Below are positions 8,169 to 17,342 of a DNA stretch of 64,000 bases, one piece after another; the stretch's first letter is position 1, and each line of letters begins with the position of its first letter. The stretch is taken from the NCBI GenBank assembly GCA_025499705.1, contig JAFMVE010000007.1, positions 62,001-126,000 of the forward strand, in the 5' to 3' direction. The notes below the pieces were generated by a model, which was not told where the DNA came from, did no database searches, and was given only the letters and a program-made list of their open reading frames with translations. This DNA comes from Carboxylicivirga caseinilyticus. Lineage in GTDB: Bacteria; Bacteroidota; Bacteroidia; Bacteroidales; Marinilabiliaceae. The position numbers were made by a program, and so were the translations under genes.

Positions 8169-9183
8169 TATCGTCTTGCTCTGCGTTTGGATCGAATTTA
8201 TATACATCATCGAAATATGCACTTGAACTACGACCTGTACCTACAAACGGAACATCATTTAATGTAAATGCAACTGCACCATAGCGAGCTGAACCTTCAA
8301 ACTCACTTCTCTCTGTCCATAAATCAGTTGATGGATCATATTCCCATGTTCTGACTCCAGGATAACCAGGACCTCCGGTTGCTACATAACCTAATCCACC
8401 TGTAGTGAAAGCTGAAGCATAAACCCCAACGATTTCGTAGTCATCATCGTAACTTTCATCTTCGTTAGCATCATTGGCAATCTTTCTTTTCTCAGTCCAG
8501 GTATCAGTGTCTGCATCATATTCCCACAAGTCACCCAAATACTCACCATTATCGGTTCCCATACAAACGTATGCCAGGTCATTAATCACAAAGGCTGTAC
8601 CATTACGTCGTTTACTACCTCCAATACTGGTTACTTTCTCCCATGTATTTGTTGATGGATCATATTTATAGAAATCCTTTAACAAATTACCATCATAACC
8701 GGTACCGACATAACCTATATCATTAACTGTAAAGGCAATGGCATCATATCGACCGCTACCCGGGAAATCTGCTTTTTGAGTCCAGGCATTTGCTTCAGGA
8801 TCATATTCCCAAAGGTCTTTCAGTTTATTTTTACCATCAAAACCGGTTGTTACATATCCTTTACCTGCTGCACTAAAAGCAACTGCACTGTTTCGTCCTA
8901 CACCAGGAAATTGAGCAACAGATGTTGAATCCCAGGCGTCCTTCTCAGCATTATATCTCCAGAAATCAGTCAATCGCTCATCCTCATCACCATTATATCC
9001 GGTTCCTACATAAGCATAATCACCAATTGTAAACGAAACAGCATCGCTTCGTGGAATACCTTCAAAAGAACCTTTCTTTATCCAGTTACCATATAAATCA
9101 TCATCATCATCATCATCGCTACACGATACAATTAAAAGGGCCATTATGACCATTAACCATGTATAAAAGAAATTTTTTCGCAT
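8161..9183 (-). CDS. Kelch-repeat lipoprotein (galactose oxidase-type propeller)
   Basis: 340-residue lipoprotein. The signal peptide ends in LLIVSC (Cys21), followed by SDDDDDDD, an acidic run matching the SDDDD-type lipoprotein export signal of Bacteroidota, so surface exposure is likely. The rest is about six repeats of roughly 50 residues with alternating GYVGTGYDG, DLWEYDP and TWTE motifs, which is a Kelch beta-propeller. No catalytic galactose oxidase residues are evident, so a binding or scaffold role is more likely than enzymatic activity. It is the first gene of a two-gene operon with the DUF4907 protein and shares an intergenic region with the divergent DUF4270 gene. Confidence 0.88.
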   Translation of the reverse strand: MRKNFFYTWLMVIMALLIVSCSDDDDDDDLYGNWIKKGSFEGIPRSDAVSFTIGDYAYVGTGYNGDEDERLTDFWRYNAEKDAWDSTSVAQFPGVGRNSAVAFSAAGKGYVTTGFDGKNKLKDLWEYDPEANAWTQKADFPGSGRYDAIAFTVNDIGYVGTGYDGNLLKDFYKYDPSTNTWEKVTSIGGSKRRNGTAFVINDLAYVCMGTDNGEYLGDLWEYDADTDTWTEKRKIANDANEDESYDDDYEIVGVYASAFTTGGLGYVATGGPGYPGVRTWEYDPSTDLWTERSEFEGSARYGAVAFTLNDVPFVGTGRSSSAYFDDVYKFDPNAEQDDND

Positions 9184-9259
9184 TGTTATAATTTTGAATT
9201 TGAACCAAAACTATAGGCTTGAAAAATCTACATAAAAACTTATCAACGAAAACTTCTCA

Positions 9260-9277
9260 TTTATCCATATTTATCCA
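9260..9277. promoter_or_regulatory. Tandem TTTATCCA direct repeats in the Kelch/DUF4270 divergent promoter
   Basis: TTTATCCA occurs at 9260-9267 and again at 9270-9277, one helical turn apart, about 80 bp upstream of the Kelch gene. Direct repeats of this kind are what LytTR-type regulators bind, and such a regulator lies nearby. The assignment is tentative. Confidence 0.3.
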
Positions 9278-9444
9278 ATCTTCTTCAACAAAAGTCATTC
9301 TTGTCGTTTAGGGAGAATAAACTGACATTCATTGAATTTTATATTTCATAGATAGAGATACGACCTGCATTTGTTGAATAGATTTAATGACTACACGGCT
9401 TCCTGTTTTATTTGCATCATCAAATAATTCAGATTCTAAATTGT

Positions 9445-10782
9445 ATGTCATTAATATCGACACATTATAAATTATTTCTTTTTACAGCTCTTACCTTTAT
9501 TGTTGGACTTTCAGCGTGCGATGAAGGTGACCTGGATGTAGCAAGCGGATTTGTAAGATCATCAACTTATACGGCACTGATTGATACCGTATCGATAAAC
9601 TTATCCAGTATTAAGGCTGATTCAGTTCAGACTTCTGGTCGTGATGCCGGATTGGTTGGTTATTATAACAACCCGCTGATTGGAGGACAAAAAACGACCT
9701 GTTACTTTGCCATCAACATTCCTGAAAGCTTTTCGTGGGATAAGGAAAAGCAAATTATTGACTCAATTTCACTTTTGGTTAAACCCAATGGATACAGTAT
9801 TGGTGATACCACTTCACTAATGTCATTCAGGGTGCACCAATTAAATGAATTGATTGATAAAGATAACAGTGCTTATCTTTATAATACAAGTCATTTTAGT
9901 TATGAGGAAGAACCTCTGGGAAGACGAGATGTTCTTTTATGGCCAGGCGAACAAAAAAGCATTGCTATTACATTAGACAAGCAATTTGCTTCTGACATTA
10001 TAGATTTTGTTTTAGAAAATAAGAGTGTTTCTACCTATTCAACCTTATTCAAAGAAGAGTTTAAAGGTTTTGTTCTTGAAACAGACACAACCATTACAAA
10101 GGCAATGATTGGTTTAAACACTGCATCCGACACCTGTAAATTGAGGCTGTATTCACACATAATCAATCGTGAAAAAGAAAACTATACCATGGATTTTAGT
10201 TTACAAACCTCAACTTATCAATTTACTCAGATCGAAGAGAACAATACCAAAGAACCATGGAATAAACTAACGAATGGTACTATTAAACTTTCAGAGACAG
10301 AAACAAACTCTGAATGTTTAATCCAGAATGGAAATGGTTATTGTATCCGAATTGACTTCCCCTTCTTAAATAATCTACTTGAAATCAAACAGCAGGGTAG
10401 AATCATTAAGGCTGATTTAGTTCTTCGACCGGTAATGGATTATATGAAATATGCCGATTTGCCATCAACCATTTATATTAATGAGATTGATAAGATAAAT
10501 GGCATTGGAGATTTCCTATATAATTCAAGTGGCGAATATTTAACTCCAACCTTAACCAAGGATATCTTATACAATAAGAATACCTATTATTCATTCGACA
10601 TTACAAATTATTTGAATGACAGACTGGAAGAAACCATTGTTGACACTGATCAGGGCTTAGCTATTTCTTTTACCGACGATCAGGCCGGAACACAATTAGA
10701 CTATATGGTAATTGGAGGCCAGTACCATAAAAACTACAAATCACAGTTAAATATTTACTATTACTATTATGATATTCAATAA
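9445..10782 (+). CDS. DUF4270-type lipoprotein
   Basis: Lipoprotein of about 445 residues. The start is set at ATG 9445 (MSLISTHYKLFLF), because the longer frame from 9412 adds a hydrophilic stretch in front of the signal peptide. The lipobox is VGLSAC, followed by DEGDLD, an acidic sequence suggesting surface localisation. The mature part begins with the motif typical of DUF4270 proteins (DTVSINLSSIKADSVQTS followed by GLVGYYNNPLIGG). It is beta-rich throughout, with no enzymatic motif. DUF4270 proteins are common in Bacteroidota but have no agreed function. It overlaps the outer-membrane protein gene downstream by 14 bp, so the two probably work together. Confidence 0.75.
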   Translation: MSLISTHYKLFLFTALTFIVGLSACDEGDLDVASGFVRSSTYTALIDTVSINLSSIKADSVQTSGRDAGLVGYYNNPLIGGQKTTCYFAINIPESFSWDKEKQIIDSISLLVKPNGYSIGDTTSLMSFRVHQLNELIDKDNSAYLYNTSHFSYEEEPLGRRDVLLWPGEQKSIAITLDKQFASDIIDFVLENKSVSTYSTLFKEEFKGFVLETDTTITKAMIGLNTASDTCKLRLYSHIINREKENYTMDFSLQTSTYQFTQIEENNTKEPWNKLTNGTIKLSETETNSECLIQNGNGYCIRIDFPFLNNLLEIKQQGRIIKADLVLRPVMDYMKYADLPSTIYINEIDKINGIGDFLYNSSGEYLTPTLTKDILYNKNTYYSFDITNYLNDRLEETIVDTDQGLAISFTDDQAGTQLDYMVIGGQYHKNYKSQLNIYYYYYDIQ

Positions 10783-12013
10783 AAGGCTGATTTTTGCTAT
10801 CTGCATAAGTCTTCTATCCATCTCGGCATTTAGCCAAAACAATACAGCTTCTCCCTATTCAATGTATGGAGTAGGAAATATTGAATACAAAGGAGATGTT
10901 ATCAACATGGGAATGGGTCACACGGGGTTGGCTCTTCCATCATCTAATTATATTAATACCATAAGTGCAGCATCGCTCAGTAAAATGGATAGTCTTACCA
11001 TGCTGTTCAACCTTCAGGCGAAAGCAAGCTTAAGTACTTTTGAGTCATCCTCTCAAAAACAAAGCAATTTTAATTCCAATATCAATGGAATTTCAATGGC
11101 TTTCAAAGTGAATCCAAATTGGGGTATGGCTATTACGATATCTCCATATTCAAATATTGGCTATAATATTCAATCAGAAAAAGATATGATTGGCACCAAC
11201 ACAACTTATCCTGTAACCTATACTGGTGAAGGAGGCATATATGAATTGGGTTGGTCGAATGGAGTTGAATTATTCAAAAATTTCTCCCTAGGATTAAAAT
11301 CTTCATTGCTTTGGGGTAACATTGATATCATTGAAAAATCAGAATATCCTTACATTCTGGGTCAAACGATTTATAATGAACATTCCTATCATGTTAGTAA
11401 TTTCAATCTTGAATACAGCTTTCAGTATTATATTCCCATCCATAAATATACTTTAAGCTTTGGAGGTAACTATATGTCGGAAACCAGTTTGAACACCTGG
11501 TTTAAACAGCGCGTTTACACTGATGGTGACTACGAATATTACTCAGAGAAGACAAATGCCGACAATCTGTTCCTGCCAACCAGCTATGGAGGTGGAATTG
11601 CGATTCAGAAGGAGCAAAACTGGATTGTTGCTTTTGACTATCACAAAGGAGACTGGAGTAATATTAATTTGGCCAACACAACCAACAAAACTCGCGATAC
11701 TCAACAATTCAATTTTGGTATTCAATACAGCCCTCAAAGAAATATTCACCGTTCTATTTTTAAACGAATGCAATATCGTGTAGGTGCCTTTTACGCCGAT
11801 AATTACTTAAAAATAAAAGATGTTGAACTTAGTGAAAAAGGAATAACTGCTGGTTTTACCATCCCAATGAAAAACCAATCGTTACTTAACTTTGGTTACG
11901 AATATAAAGTGGGCGGGAGTTTAAAAAACGGACTGGTTAAAGAGAATTTTCACTCAATAAAACTAGGTTTGACTTTTAACGAAAGCTGGTTTAGAAAAAG
12001 TGTTTTTCAATAA
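10769..12013 (+). CDS. Outer-membrane beta-barrel protein
   Basis: 414 residues with a clean signal peptide (MIFNKRLIFAICISLLSISAFSQ). The mature N-terminus reads NNTASPYSMYGVGNIEYKGDVINMGMGHTGLAL, followed by alternating hydrophobic beta-strands to a C-terminal strand (FNESWFRKSVFQ) typical of outer-membrane barrels. The pattern resembles FadL/PorV-like barrels annotated only as hypothetical in many Bacteroidota. It is translationally coupled to the DUF4270 lipoprotein and followed by a strong terminator, so the pair forms a two-gene operon. Transport or assembly function is plausible but unproven. Confidence 0.7.
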   Translation: MIFNKRLIFAICISLLSISAFSQNNTASPYSMYGVGNIEYKGDVINMGMGHTGLALPSSNYINTISAASLSKMDSLTMLFNLQAKASLSTFESSSQKQSNFNSNINGISMAFKVNPNWGMAITISPYSNIGYNIQSEKDMIGTNTTYPVTYTGEGGIYELGWSNGVELFKNFSLGLKSSLLWGNIDIIEKSEYPYILGQTIYNEHSYHVSNFNLEYSFQYYIPIHKYTLSFGGNYMSETSLNTWFKQRVYTDGDYEYYSEKTNADNLFLPTSYGGGIAIQKEQNWIVAFDYHKGDWSNINLANTTNKTRDTQQFNFGIQYSPQRNIHRSIFKRMQYRVGAFYADNYLKIKDVELSEKGITAGFTIPMKNQSLLNFGYEYKVGGSLKNGLVKENFHSIKLGLTFNESWFRKSVFQ

Positions 12014-12033
12014 TTAATGATAGATTAATATTT

Positions 12034-12078
12034 GCCCATAATCGATGTTGCCGACACTGATTATGGGCTTTGCTTTTT
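12034..12078 (+). terminator. Intrinsic terminator after the DUF4270/barrel operon
   Basis: Perfect 10-bp stem (GCCCATAATC at 12034-12043, GATTATGGGC at 12059-12068) followed by a T-rich tail on the plus strand. Confidence 0.88.
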
Positions 12079-12117
12079 TATGGAATTTAGATTATTAACA
12101 ACCTATTCTCTTCACAC

Positions 12118-12330
12118 TTATATTCTTATTCTAACACCTCCAATAATTGCCCAAAGAGGTAACATACTATTCAAAAAAACAACCTCAACATCTCCATAAT
12201 CTCTCTTCACTACTACTGAATAAATTGATTTTTGCTGGTCAATTGAAAAATTTGCAGGAGTAAAAAAAGCCCCTTTATCGATAAAAATGCCCTGTTCTTC
12301 TATTTTAATTTCAGTCCTATTAAATAGGAT
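12118..12330 (-). pseudogene. Possible decayed coding fragment
   Basis: A 70-codon open frame on the minus strand without a conventional start. It reads sensibly as protein (for example IEEQGIFIDKGAFFTP and IYSVVVKRDYGDVEVVFLN, then a hydrophobic LPLWAIIGG) and is preceded in the same frame by a TAG at 12331-12333. Upstream of that stop the frame stays open back into the TolC gene leader (TDELLFKLSYSSCQFQYRFRK). This looks like a remnant of a small gene broken by a nonsense mutation, but it could be chance. No family was recognised. Confidence 0.3.
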
Positions 12331-12350
12331 CTACTTTCGAAATCGATATT

Positions 12351-12399
12351 GAAACTGACACGAAGAGTAACTCAATTTAAACAAGAGTTCATCAGTTTC
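12351..12399 (+). promoter_or_regulatory. Nested inverted repeat in the efflux operon leader
   Basis: GAAACTGA (12351-12358) pairs with TCAGTTTC (12392-12399); inside it AACTC (12369-12373) pairs with GAGTT (12385-12389). It ends 30 bp upstream of the TolC start and could be an operator or a leader hairpin. Confidence 0.4.
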
Positions 12400-12428
12400 A
12401 GAATGATCAAACAATAATCGAAAGTAAA

Positions 12429-13763
12429 ATGAAAAATATGAAGATAATTAGTACACTGCTTATTCTCCTGATTGGAATAGGCAATTTATTAGCCCAGGAT
12501 ACTAGTTCCAACACATGGACTCTGGAACAATGTATCAACCATGCACTTTCACAAAACATTCAGGTTCAACAAACCCTACTCACTAACTTATCAAACCAGG
12601 TTGATGTAGAACAGGCGAAAGCGCAGAAGCTGCCTTCATTAAATGCCTCGGTAAGTTATACTGCCTCATGGTCGGGTTCTGATAATACCAACTCATGGGA
12701 GAGTGATTACAGAGACAATCAAAGTAATAACTTTAGCCTTAATTCCAGTGTCACTTTATTCAATAGTGGAAAACTCACCAAACTGATTGAGCAAGCCAAA
12801 ATTGATATGGAAGCTGGTATTTATGATTCGGAGGCTGTTAAAGAAACGGTTTCTCTAAATATTCTGAATGCTTTTATGCAGGTAATCTTTAACAAAGAAA
12901 ATGTTGAGAATGCCAAAATTCAAATGGAAGCAACACAGGAACAGGCAGAATATGCCGAAGCCAGATATGCTGCCGGAGCTATTTCGAAAACAGATTATTT
13001 GCAGGTTAAATCTCAATTGGCAACTGAAAAATCAAGCCTGATCAGTGCACAAAGTGAGTTGGCAATTTCAAAGGTAAATCTGATGCAGATGATGCTTTTA
13101 CCTGTAAGTAACGACTTTGATATTTCGTACCCTGAACTAGCTGAAAATATCAATCAGGATTTGCTTCCGGATGCAACCGAGGTTTATTCAATTTCGGCTG
13201 ACATCAGGCCAACATTAAGGAGCGCTGCATTTCAGAAGCAAAGTGCTGAGCTTAACGAAAAAATTGCAAAAGCCGGATATATGCCTGTTCTTTCAGCAAA
13301 TACTGGATTATCTACTGGTTACAGCAATACCTTGGATGCCACCTATACTAATCAGTTAAACGACCGTTTTACTCCAAACGTGGGATTAACCTTATCGATT
13401 CCAATCTTTCAGAATAAACAAGTTAAAACGAGTGTAGCAAAGGCAAAGATTAGTTATCAGAATGCTGAATTAACTGAAAAAGATGAGCAAAACACACTTC
13501 GAATGAACATTGAACAGGTTTGTCTGGATGTGATGACTTCGCAATATGAGTTTGAAGCCTACAAAGAAGTATTTGAAGCCAACGAAGAATCATATGCTCT
13601 GGCTGAAGAAAAATACAAAAACGGTTTGATGAACTCTGTTGACTTCATTTTTGAGAAGAATAACCTGATACAGGCTCAAAGTTCATTTTTACAATCGAAA
13701 TACAAATTACTATTCAATTATAAGATCCTTGATTTTTACAAAGGTCAACCCATTACTCTTTAA
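12429..13763 (+). CDS. TolC-family outer-membrane efflux protein
   Basis: Outer-membrane channel component of a tripartite exporter, 444 residues. The signal peptide (ILLIGIGNLLAQ) is followed by two OEP-type coiled-coil repeats. In the first half there is LEQCINHALSQNIQVQQ and a long helical hairpin around ARYAAGAISKTDYLQVKSQL; in the second half IRPTLRSAAFQKQSAELNEKIAKAGYMPVLSA and EKYKNGLMNSVDFIFEKNNL. This duplicated pattern is diagnostic of TolC. It heads an operon with the MacA-type adaptor, the ATPase and the permease, giving a complete MacAB-TolC-like pump. Confidence 0.95.
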   Translation: MKNMKIISTLLILLIGIGNLLAQDTSSNTWTLEQCINHALSQNIQVQQTLLTNLSNQVDVEQAKAQKLPSLNASVSYTASWSGSDNTNSWESDYRDNQSNNFSLNSSVTLFNSGKLTKLIEQAKIDMEAGIYDSEAVKETVSLNILNAFMQVIFNKENVENAKIQMEATQEQAEYAEARYAAGAISKTDYLQVKSQLATEKSSLISAQSELAISKVNLMQMMLLPVSNDFDISYPELAENINQDLLPDATEVYSISADIRPTLRSAAFQKQSAELNEKIAKAGYMPVLSANTGLSTGYSNTLDATYTNQLNDRFTPNVGLTLSIPIFQNKQVKTSVAKAKISYQNAELTEKDEQNTLRMNIEQVCLDVMTSQYEFEAYKEVFEANEESYALAEEKYKNGLMNSVDFIFEKNNLIQAQSSFLQSKYKLLFNYKILDFYKGQPITL

Positions 13764-13859
13764 AATAAAGTATCAGGTAGTAAGACATCTGTATCAAGAC
13801 AAACAAAAGACTACAAACCAATCATTACAGACTAATAAAAAAATAAAAAACATAGAATC

Positions 13860-15095
13860 ATGAAACGTAAAATTATAATTATATCAGCGTTGGTTCTGGC
13901 AGCCAGTATCACTACTTTTTTCATCCTAAAACCAAGTTCAATCAGTCCGGATCAGATTGATATTGAAACCGGTGTTGTAAAACTGGGATCTATCAGCAGT
14001 ACAGTAACGGCAACAGGTACACTGGAAGCTATTACCACTGTTGAAGTGGGAACTCAGGTATCAGGTATTATCGAAAATATTTATGTTGATTTCAACTCAT
14101 ATGTGAAAAAGAACCAGTTGCTAGCCAGAATTGATACAACTAACCTGGCTGCTGCTGTAGAACAGACACAGGCTGCTGTAGACAATGCAAAAGCTGAACT
14201 GGATTACAAACAAGCCAATTACAACCGTTTGAAGCCGCTTTACGAAAAAGAGTTGATTGCACAATCGGAATACGACGAAACAGTTTATAGCCTGAATGTT
14301 GCAAAGGCCAATTATAAAAGTGCCATTGCTCAGCACCGTAAAAACCTAATCAATCTTGATTTTGCCTTGATTTATTCTCCCATCGATGGTATTGTTTTGA
14401 ACCGCGCCGTTGAAGAAGGTCAGACTGTTGCAGCAAGCTTTGAAACCCCCACTTTATTTACCATTGCCAACGACTTAACTCAAATGCAGGTCGAAGCCAA
14501 TGTTGATGAAGCAGACATAGGTCAGGTTAAAAAAGGACAAAGAGTTGAATTTACAGTTGACGCTTACCCAAATGAAATCTTTCAGGGAGAAGTTACCGAA
14601 GTACGTTTGGAACCAACCGTTACGAATAATGTAGTTACTTATACCATCATTATTATGGCTCCTAACCCAGATTATAAGCTGATGCCGGGCATGACAGCAG
14701 AAACAAACATTTTTGTTATTGAGAAAAAAGATATACTGACTGTACCTAGTAAAGCTGCACGTTTTGAAGCAGATGAAGAATTGATGATGAGTTATATGCA
14801 AAACGCTCCAAAACCTCCAATGCCACAAGGTGAACCATCGGAAGGATTTCCTCCAATGGACGACAATGCCCCATCAAAAGACAAAAAAGTGATATGGGTA
14901 AAAAGAGACTCAATGTTACAACCAGTACCGGTGAAACTTGGTATGGATGACGATATCAATGTTGAAGTTCTGGAGGGATTGAAAGAAGGAGATGTTGTGG
15001 TTTTAAAAATGGAACAAAAGAATGCAGAAGCTACTGTTCAGGCAGCCGGAGGCAATCCATTTATGCCTAAACCACCACAACGTAACAACAAGTAA
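13860..15095 (+). CDS. Periplasmic adaptor (membrane fusion protein, MacA-like)
   Basis: 411-residue adaptor anchored by one N-terminal helix (IIIISALVLAASITTFFI). It then has the biotinyl-lipoyl half (VEVGTQVSGIIENIYVDFNSYVKKNQLLARID), an alpha-helical hairpin (about residues 90-155), the second lipoyl half (FALIYSPIDGIVLNRAVEEGQTVAASF) and beta-barrel and membrane-proximal domains. An insertion rich in Pro, Met and acidic residues (about 320-345, PPMPQGEPSEGFPPMDD) lies in the membrane-proximal part, which is uncommon. It links the inner-membrane ABC transporter to TolC. Confidence 0.94.
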   Translation: MKRKIIIISALVLAASITTFFILKPSSISPDQIDIETGVVKLGSISSTVTATGTLEAITTVEVGTQVSGIIENIYVDFNSYVKKNQLLARIDTTNLAAAVEQTQAAVDNAKAELDYKQANYNRLKPLYEKELIAQSEYDETVYSLNVAKANYKSAIAQHRKNLINLDFALIYSPIDGIVLNRAVEEGQTVAASFETPTLFTIANDLTQMQVEANVDEADIGQVKKGQRVEFTVDAYPNEIFQGEVTEVRLEPTVTNNVVTYTIIIMAPNPDYKLMPGMTAETNIFVIEKKDILTVPSKAARFEADEELMMSYMQNAPKPPMPQGEPSEGFPPMDDNAPSKDKKVIWVKRDSMLQPVPVKLGMDDDINVEVLEGLKEGDVVVLKMEQKNAEATVQAAGGNPFMPKPPQRNNK

Positions 15096-15123
15096 ACAGA
15101 TTACTCATTAACAATTGATTATC

Positions 15124-15876
15124 ATGCAAAAAACAATAATAGAAGTCAAAGACTTAAGAAAAGATTATCATGTTGGTGAGGTCACTGTTCATGCCCTCCG
15201 AAAAATCAACATGCAAATACAGGAAGGAGACTTTGCAGCCATTATGGGCACCAGTGGTTCCGGTAAGTCAACTATGTTGAATATTCTGGGCTGCTTAGAT
15301 AAACCAACTGATGGAACCTATCTGCTTGATGGAGTAAACATGGCCGACATGAACAAAAACCAACTGGCTCAGCTACGTAACTCTAAACTGGGATTTATCT
15401 TTCAATCATATAACCTGTTGCCTCGTACAACAGCACTTGAAAACGTTGAATTACCCTTGTATTATAACTCAAAGGTAAAGTCGAAAGAAAGAAAAGAAAA
15501 AGCGATGTATGCACTGGAACAGGTTGGCTTGGCTGACCGTTTCCATCACATGCCAAATCAGCTCTCCGGAGGTCAGCAGCAACGTGTGGCTATTGCCCGT
15601 TCACTGGTAAACGATCCGGTTGTTATTCTGGCTGATGAAGCAACCGGTAACCTCGACACCCGCACCTCCTACGAGATAATGGAGCTGTTTCAGAAACTCA
15701 ACGACGAAGGCAAAACCATTGCCTTTGTAACCCACGAAGAAGACATTGCCCGTTTTATGAAACGCAATATTGTTTTCCGCGATGGTTTAATAAAAACAGA
15801 GATGACTGTGGACAAACGTCACAATGCAACTCAGCTGATTGCTGAACTTCCACATGAATCAGATATTGACTTTTAA
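15124..15876 (+). CDS. MacB-type ABC transporter ATP-binding protein
   Basis: ATPase of the LolD/MacB/FtsE family, about 250 residues. Walker A is GTSGSGKST, the Q-loop is FQSYNLLPRTTALENV, the signature is LSGGQQQR and Walker B is VVILADEATGNLD, with the switch histidine in FVTHEED. The start is placed at ATG 15124 (MQKTIIEVKDL); the frame also extends to a TTG at 15115. Unlike E. coli MacB, the ATPase and permease are separate genes here. It energises export through the adjacent adaptor and TolC; substrate unknown (antimicrobial peptides, macrolides or lipids are all known for the family). Confidence 0.95.
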   Translation: MQKTIIEVKDLRKDYHVGEVTVHALRKINMQIQEGDFAAIMGTSGSGKSTMLNILGCLDKPTDGTYLLDGVNMADMNKNQLAQLRNSKLGFIFQSYNLLPRTTALENVELPLYYNSKVKSKERKEKAMYALEQVGLADRFHHMPNQLSGGQQQRVAIARSLVNDPVVILADEATGNLDTRTSYEIMELFQKLNDEGKTIAFVTHEEDIARFMKRNIVFRDGLIKTEMTVDKRHNATQLIAELPHESDIDF

Positions 15877-15886
15877 AGAATAAATA

Positions 15887-17107
15887 ATGAACTATATAAA
15901 TCTCACTAAAATAGCCATCAACGCACTGAAGCGAAATAAATTCAGAGCTATTTTAACAATGCTGGGGATCATCATTGGTGTAGGTTCGGTAATTGGAATG
16001 CTTTCGATTGGTGAAGGATCAAAAAAGAACATACAGGATGAAATTTCAAGCATGGGATCGAACATGATATTTGTAATGCCCGGATCTCAGCGACGAGGTG
16101 GTGTTATGATGGGTAACTCCGACTCAAAATCGCTAACCATGAAAGATATTGAACAACTGGAGAAAAGCTCTCAATACCTGAGTCGTATTTCACCACAGGT
16201 TTCGAGCAGTGGACAAGCCATTAAAGGAAATAAAAACTGGCCAACAAGTATTTACGGTGTCAATACCGAATATCTTGAAATCAGAAAATATGAATTGGAA
16301 GACGGAAGAATATTTACCGACAAAGAAATCAGTAGTTTAGGAAAAGTCTGTTTGGTTGGTAAAACAGTTGTTGAAAATATTTTTGGTGAAAGTGTAGACC
16401 CGGTTGGTCAAACCATTCGCTTTGCCGGAATACCACTTAAAATAATTGGTGTATTGAAAGAAAAAGGTCAGAATGGGATGGGCATGGACCAGGACGATTT
16501 AATAATTGCACCCTACACCACTGTTCAGCGCAGAATATTAGCCATCACACATATTCAGGCTATCTATGCTTCTTCCATCGATGAGGAAAGTACAGATCAG
16601 GCAATTGAAGAAATAGAAACAGTTTTACGCAGTCAGCATAAACTAAAAGAAGGTACGAGTGATGATTTTGAAGTACGTTCTCAGGCCGAAATGGTACAAG
16701 CCTTTTCATCAGTTAGTGATATGTTAACAATGCTACTTGGTGCGATTGCAGGAATTTCGTTATTGGTTGGAGGTATCGGCATTATGAATATCATGTTTGT
16801 TTCGGTAACAGAACGCACCAAAGAAATTGGATTACGAATGTCAGTTGGTGGAAGTGGAACAGACATATTAATGCAGTTTCTTATAGAAGCAGTTATTCTA
16901 AGTATTTTCGGAGGAATCATTGGAATTGTATTTGGATTACTGATTTCAGCAGTTGCCACCAATGCTCTTAATTTACCATTTATCGTTATGCAAAATGCAA
17001 TCATACTATCATTCCTTGTATGTACAGCAATTGGAGTATTCTTTGGCTGGTATCCGGCACGTAAAGCTGCCAATCTGAATCCAATCGATGCCATCAGACA
17101 CGAGTAA
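15887..17107 (+). CDS. MacB-type ABC transporter permease
   Basis: 406-residue inner-membrane permease with the MacB topology. An N-terminal helix (ILTMLGIIIGVGSVIGMLSIGEG) is followed by a large periplasmic MacB-PCD domain (about 45-270). Three C-terminal helices make up the FtsX domain (LGAIAGISLLVGGIGIMNIMFVSVTERTKEIGLRMSVG, then two more), ending in the conserved WYPARKAANLNPIDAIRHE. It starts 10 bp after the ATPase gene. With the TolC, adaptor and ATPase genes it completes a mechanotransmission-type exporter. Confidence 0.95.
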   Translation: MNYINLTKIAINALKRNKFRAILTMLGIIIGVGSVIGMLSIGEGSKKNIQDEISSMGSNMIFVMPGSQRRGGVMMGNSDSKSLTMKDIEQLEKSSQYLSRISPQVSSSGQAIKGNKNWPTSIYGVNTEYLEIRKYELEDGRIFTDKEISSLGKVCLVGKTVVENIFGESVDPVGQTIRFAGIPLKIIGVLKEKGQNGMGMDQDDLIIAPYTTVQRRILAITHIQAIYASSIDEESTDQAIEEIETVLRSQHKLKEGTSDDFEVRSQAEMVQAFSSVSDMLTMLLGAIAGISLLVGGIGIMNIMFVSVTERTKEIGLRMSVGGSGTDILMQFLIEAVILSIFGGIIGIVFGLLISAVATNALNLPFIVMQNAIILSFLVCTAIGVFFGWYPARKAANLNPIDAIRHE

Positions 17108-17342
17108 AAAAGTAAAAATCATAAGGGCAAAAGTGAAAAGGTTAAAAGGGAAAGGAGACTGTAACAACTGATCAAAATCACTTTTCATCTCCAACTTCGG
17201 GCTACTGCCTTCTTACTTCTTACTTCTGCCCGGAATATGATCTAAAGGTCAAGATTAAATGGTTTCCACTAAATTAATAGTGACTTAGCTTTGAGTGAGA
17301 CAGAAATTTATACGATGATTGGATAATTAATATGGCTATAAT
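17108..17342. other. Spacer between efflux permease and kinase genes
   Basis: 235 bp with a purine-rich block (about 17106-17160) and then a pyrimidine-rich block (about 17175-17230). AAAAGTGA (17129-17136) and TCACTTTT (17178-17185) can pair. It looks like a weak terminator region and holds no gene. Confidence 0.45.

Larger units (their letters stand above)
12014..12428. other. Intergenic region before the TolC gene
   Basis: 415 bp holding, in order, the terminator at 12034-12078, the decayed minus-strand frame (12118-12330) and a nested dyad (12351-12399) just upstream of the efflux operon. No intact gene was found. Confidence 0.6.

Noticed and set aside
9098-9120. TCATCATCATCATC repeat suggesting a simple sequence repeat.
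   Set aside because: It simply encodes the Asp run after the lipobox of the Kelch lipoprotein and fits the lipoprotein export signal.
17106-17230. Purine-rich and pyrimidine-rich blocks suggesting a mobile or repeat element.
   Set aside because: No terminal repeats, no transposase and no second copy seen in the window; a weak terminator region is the simpler reading.
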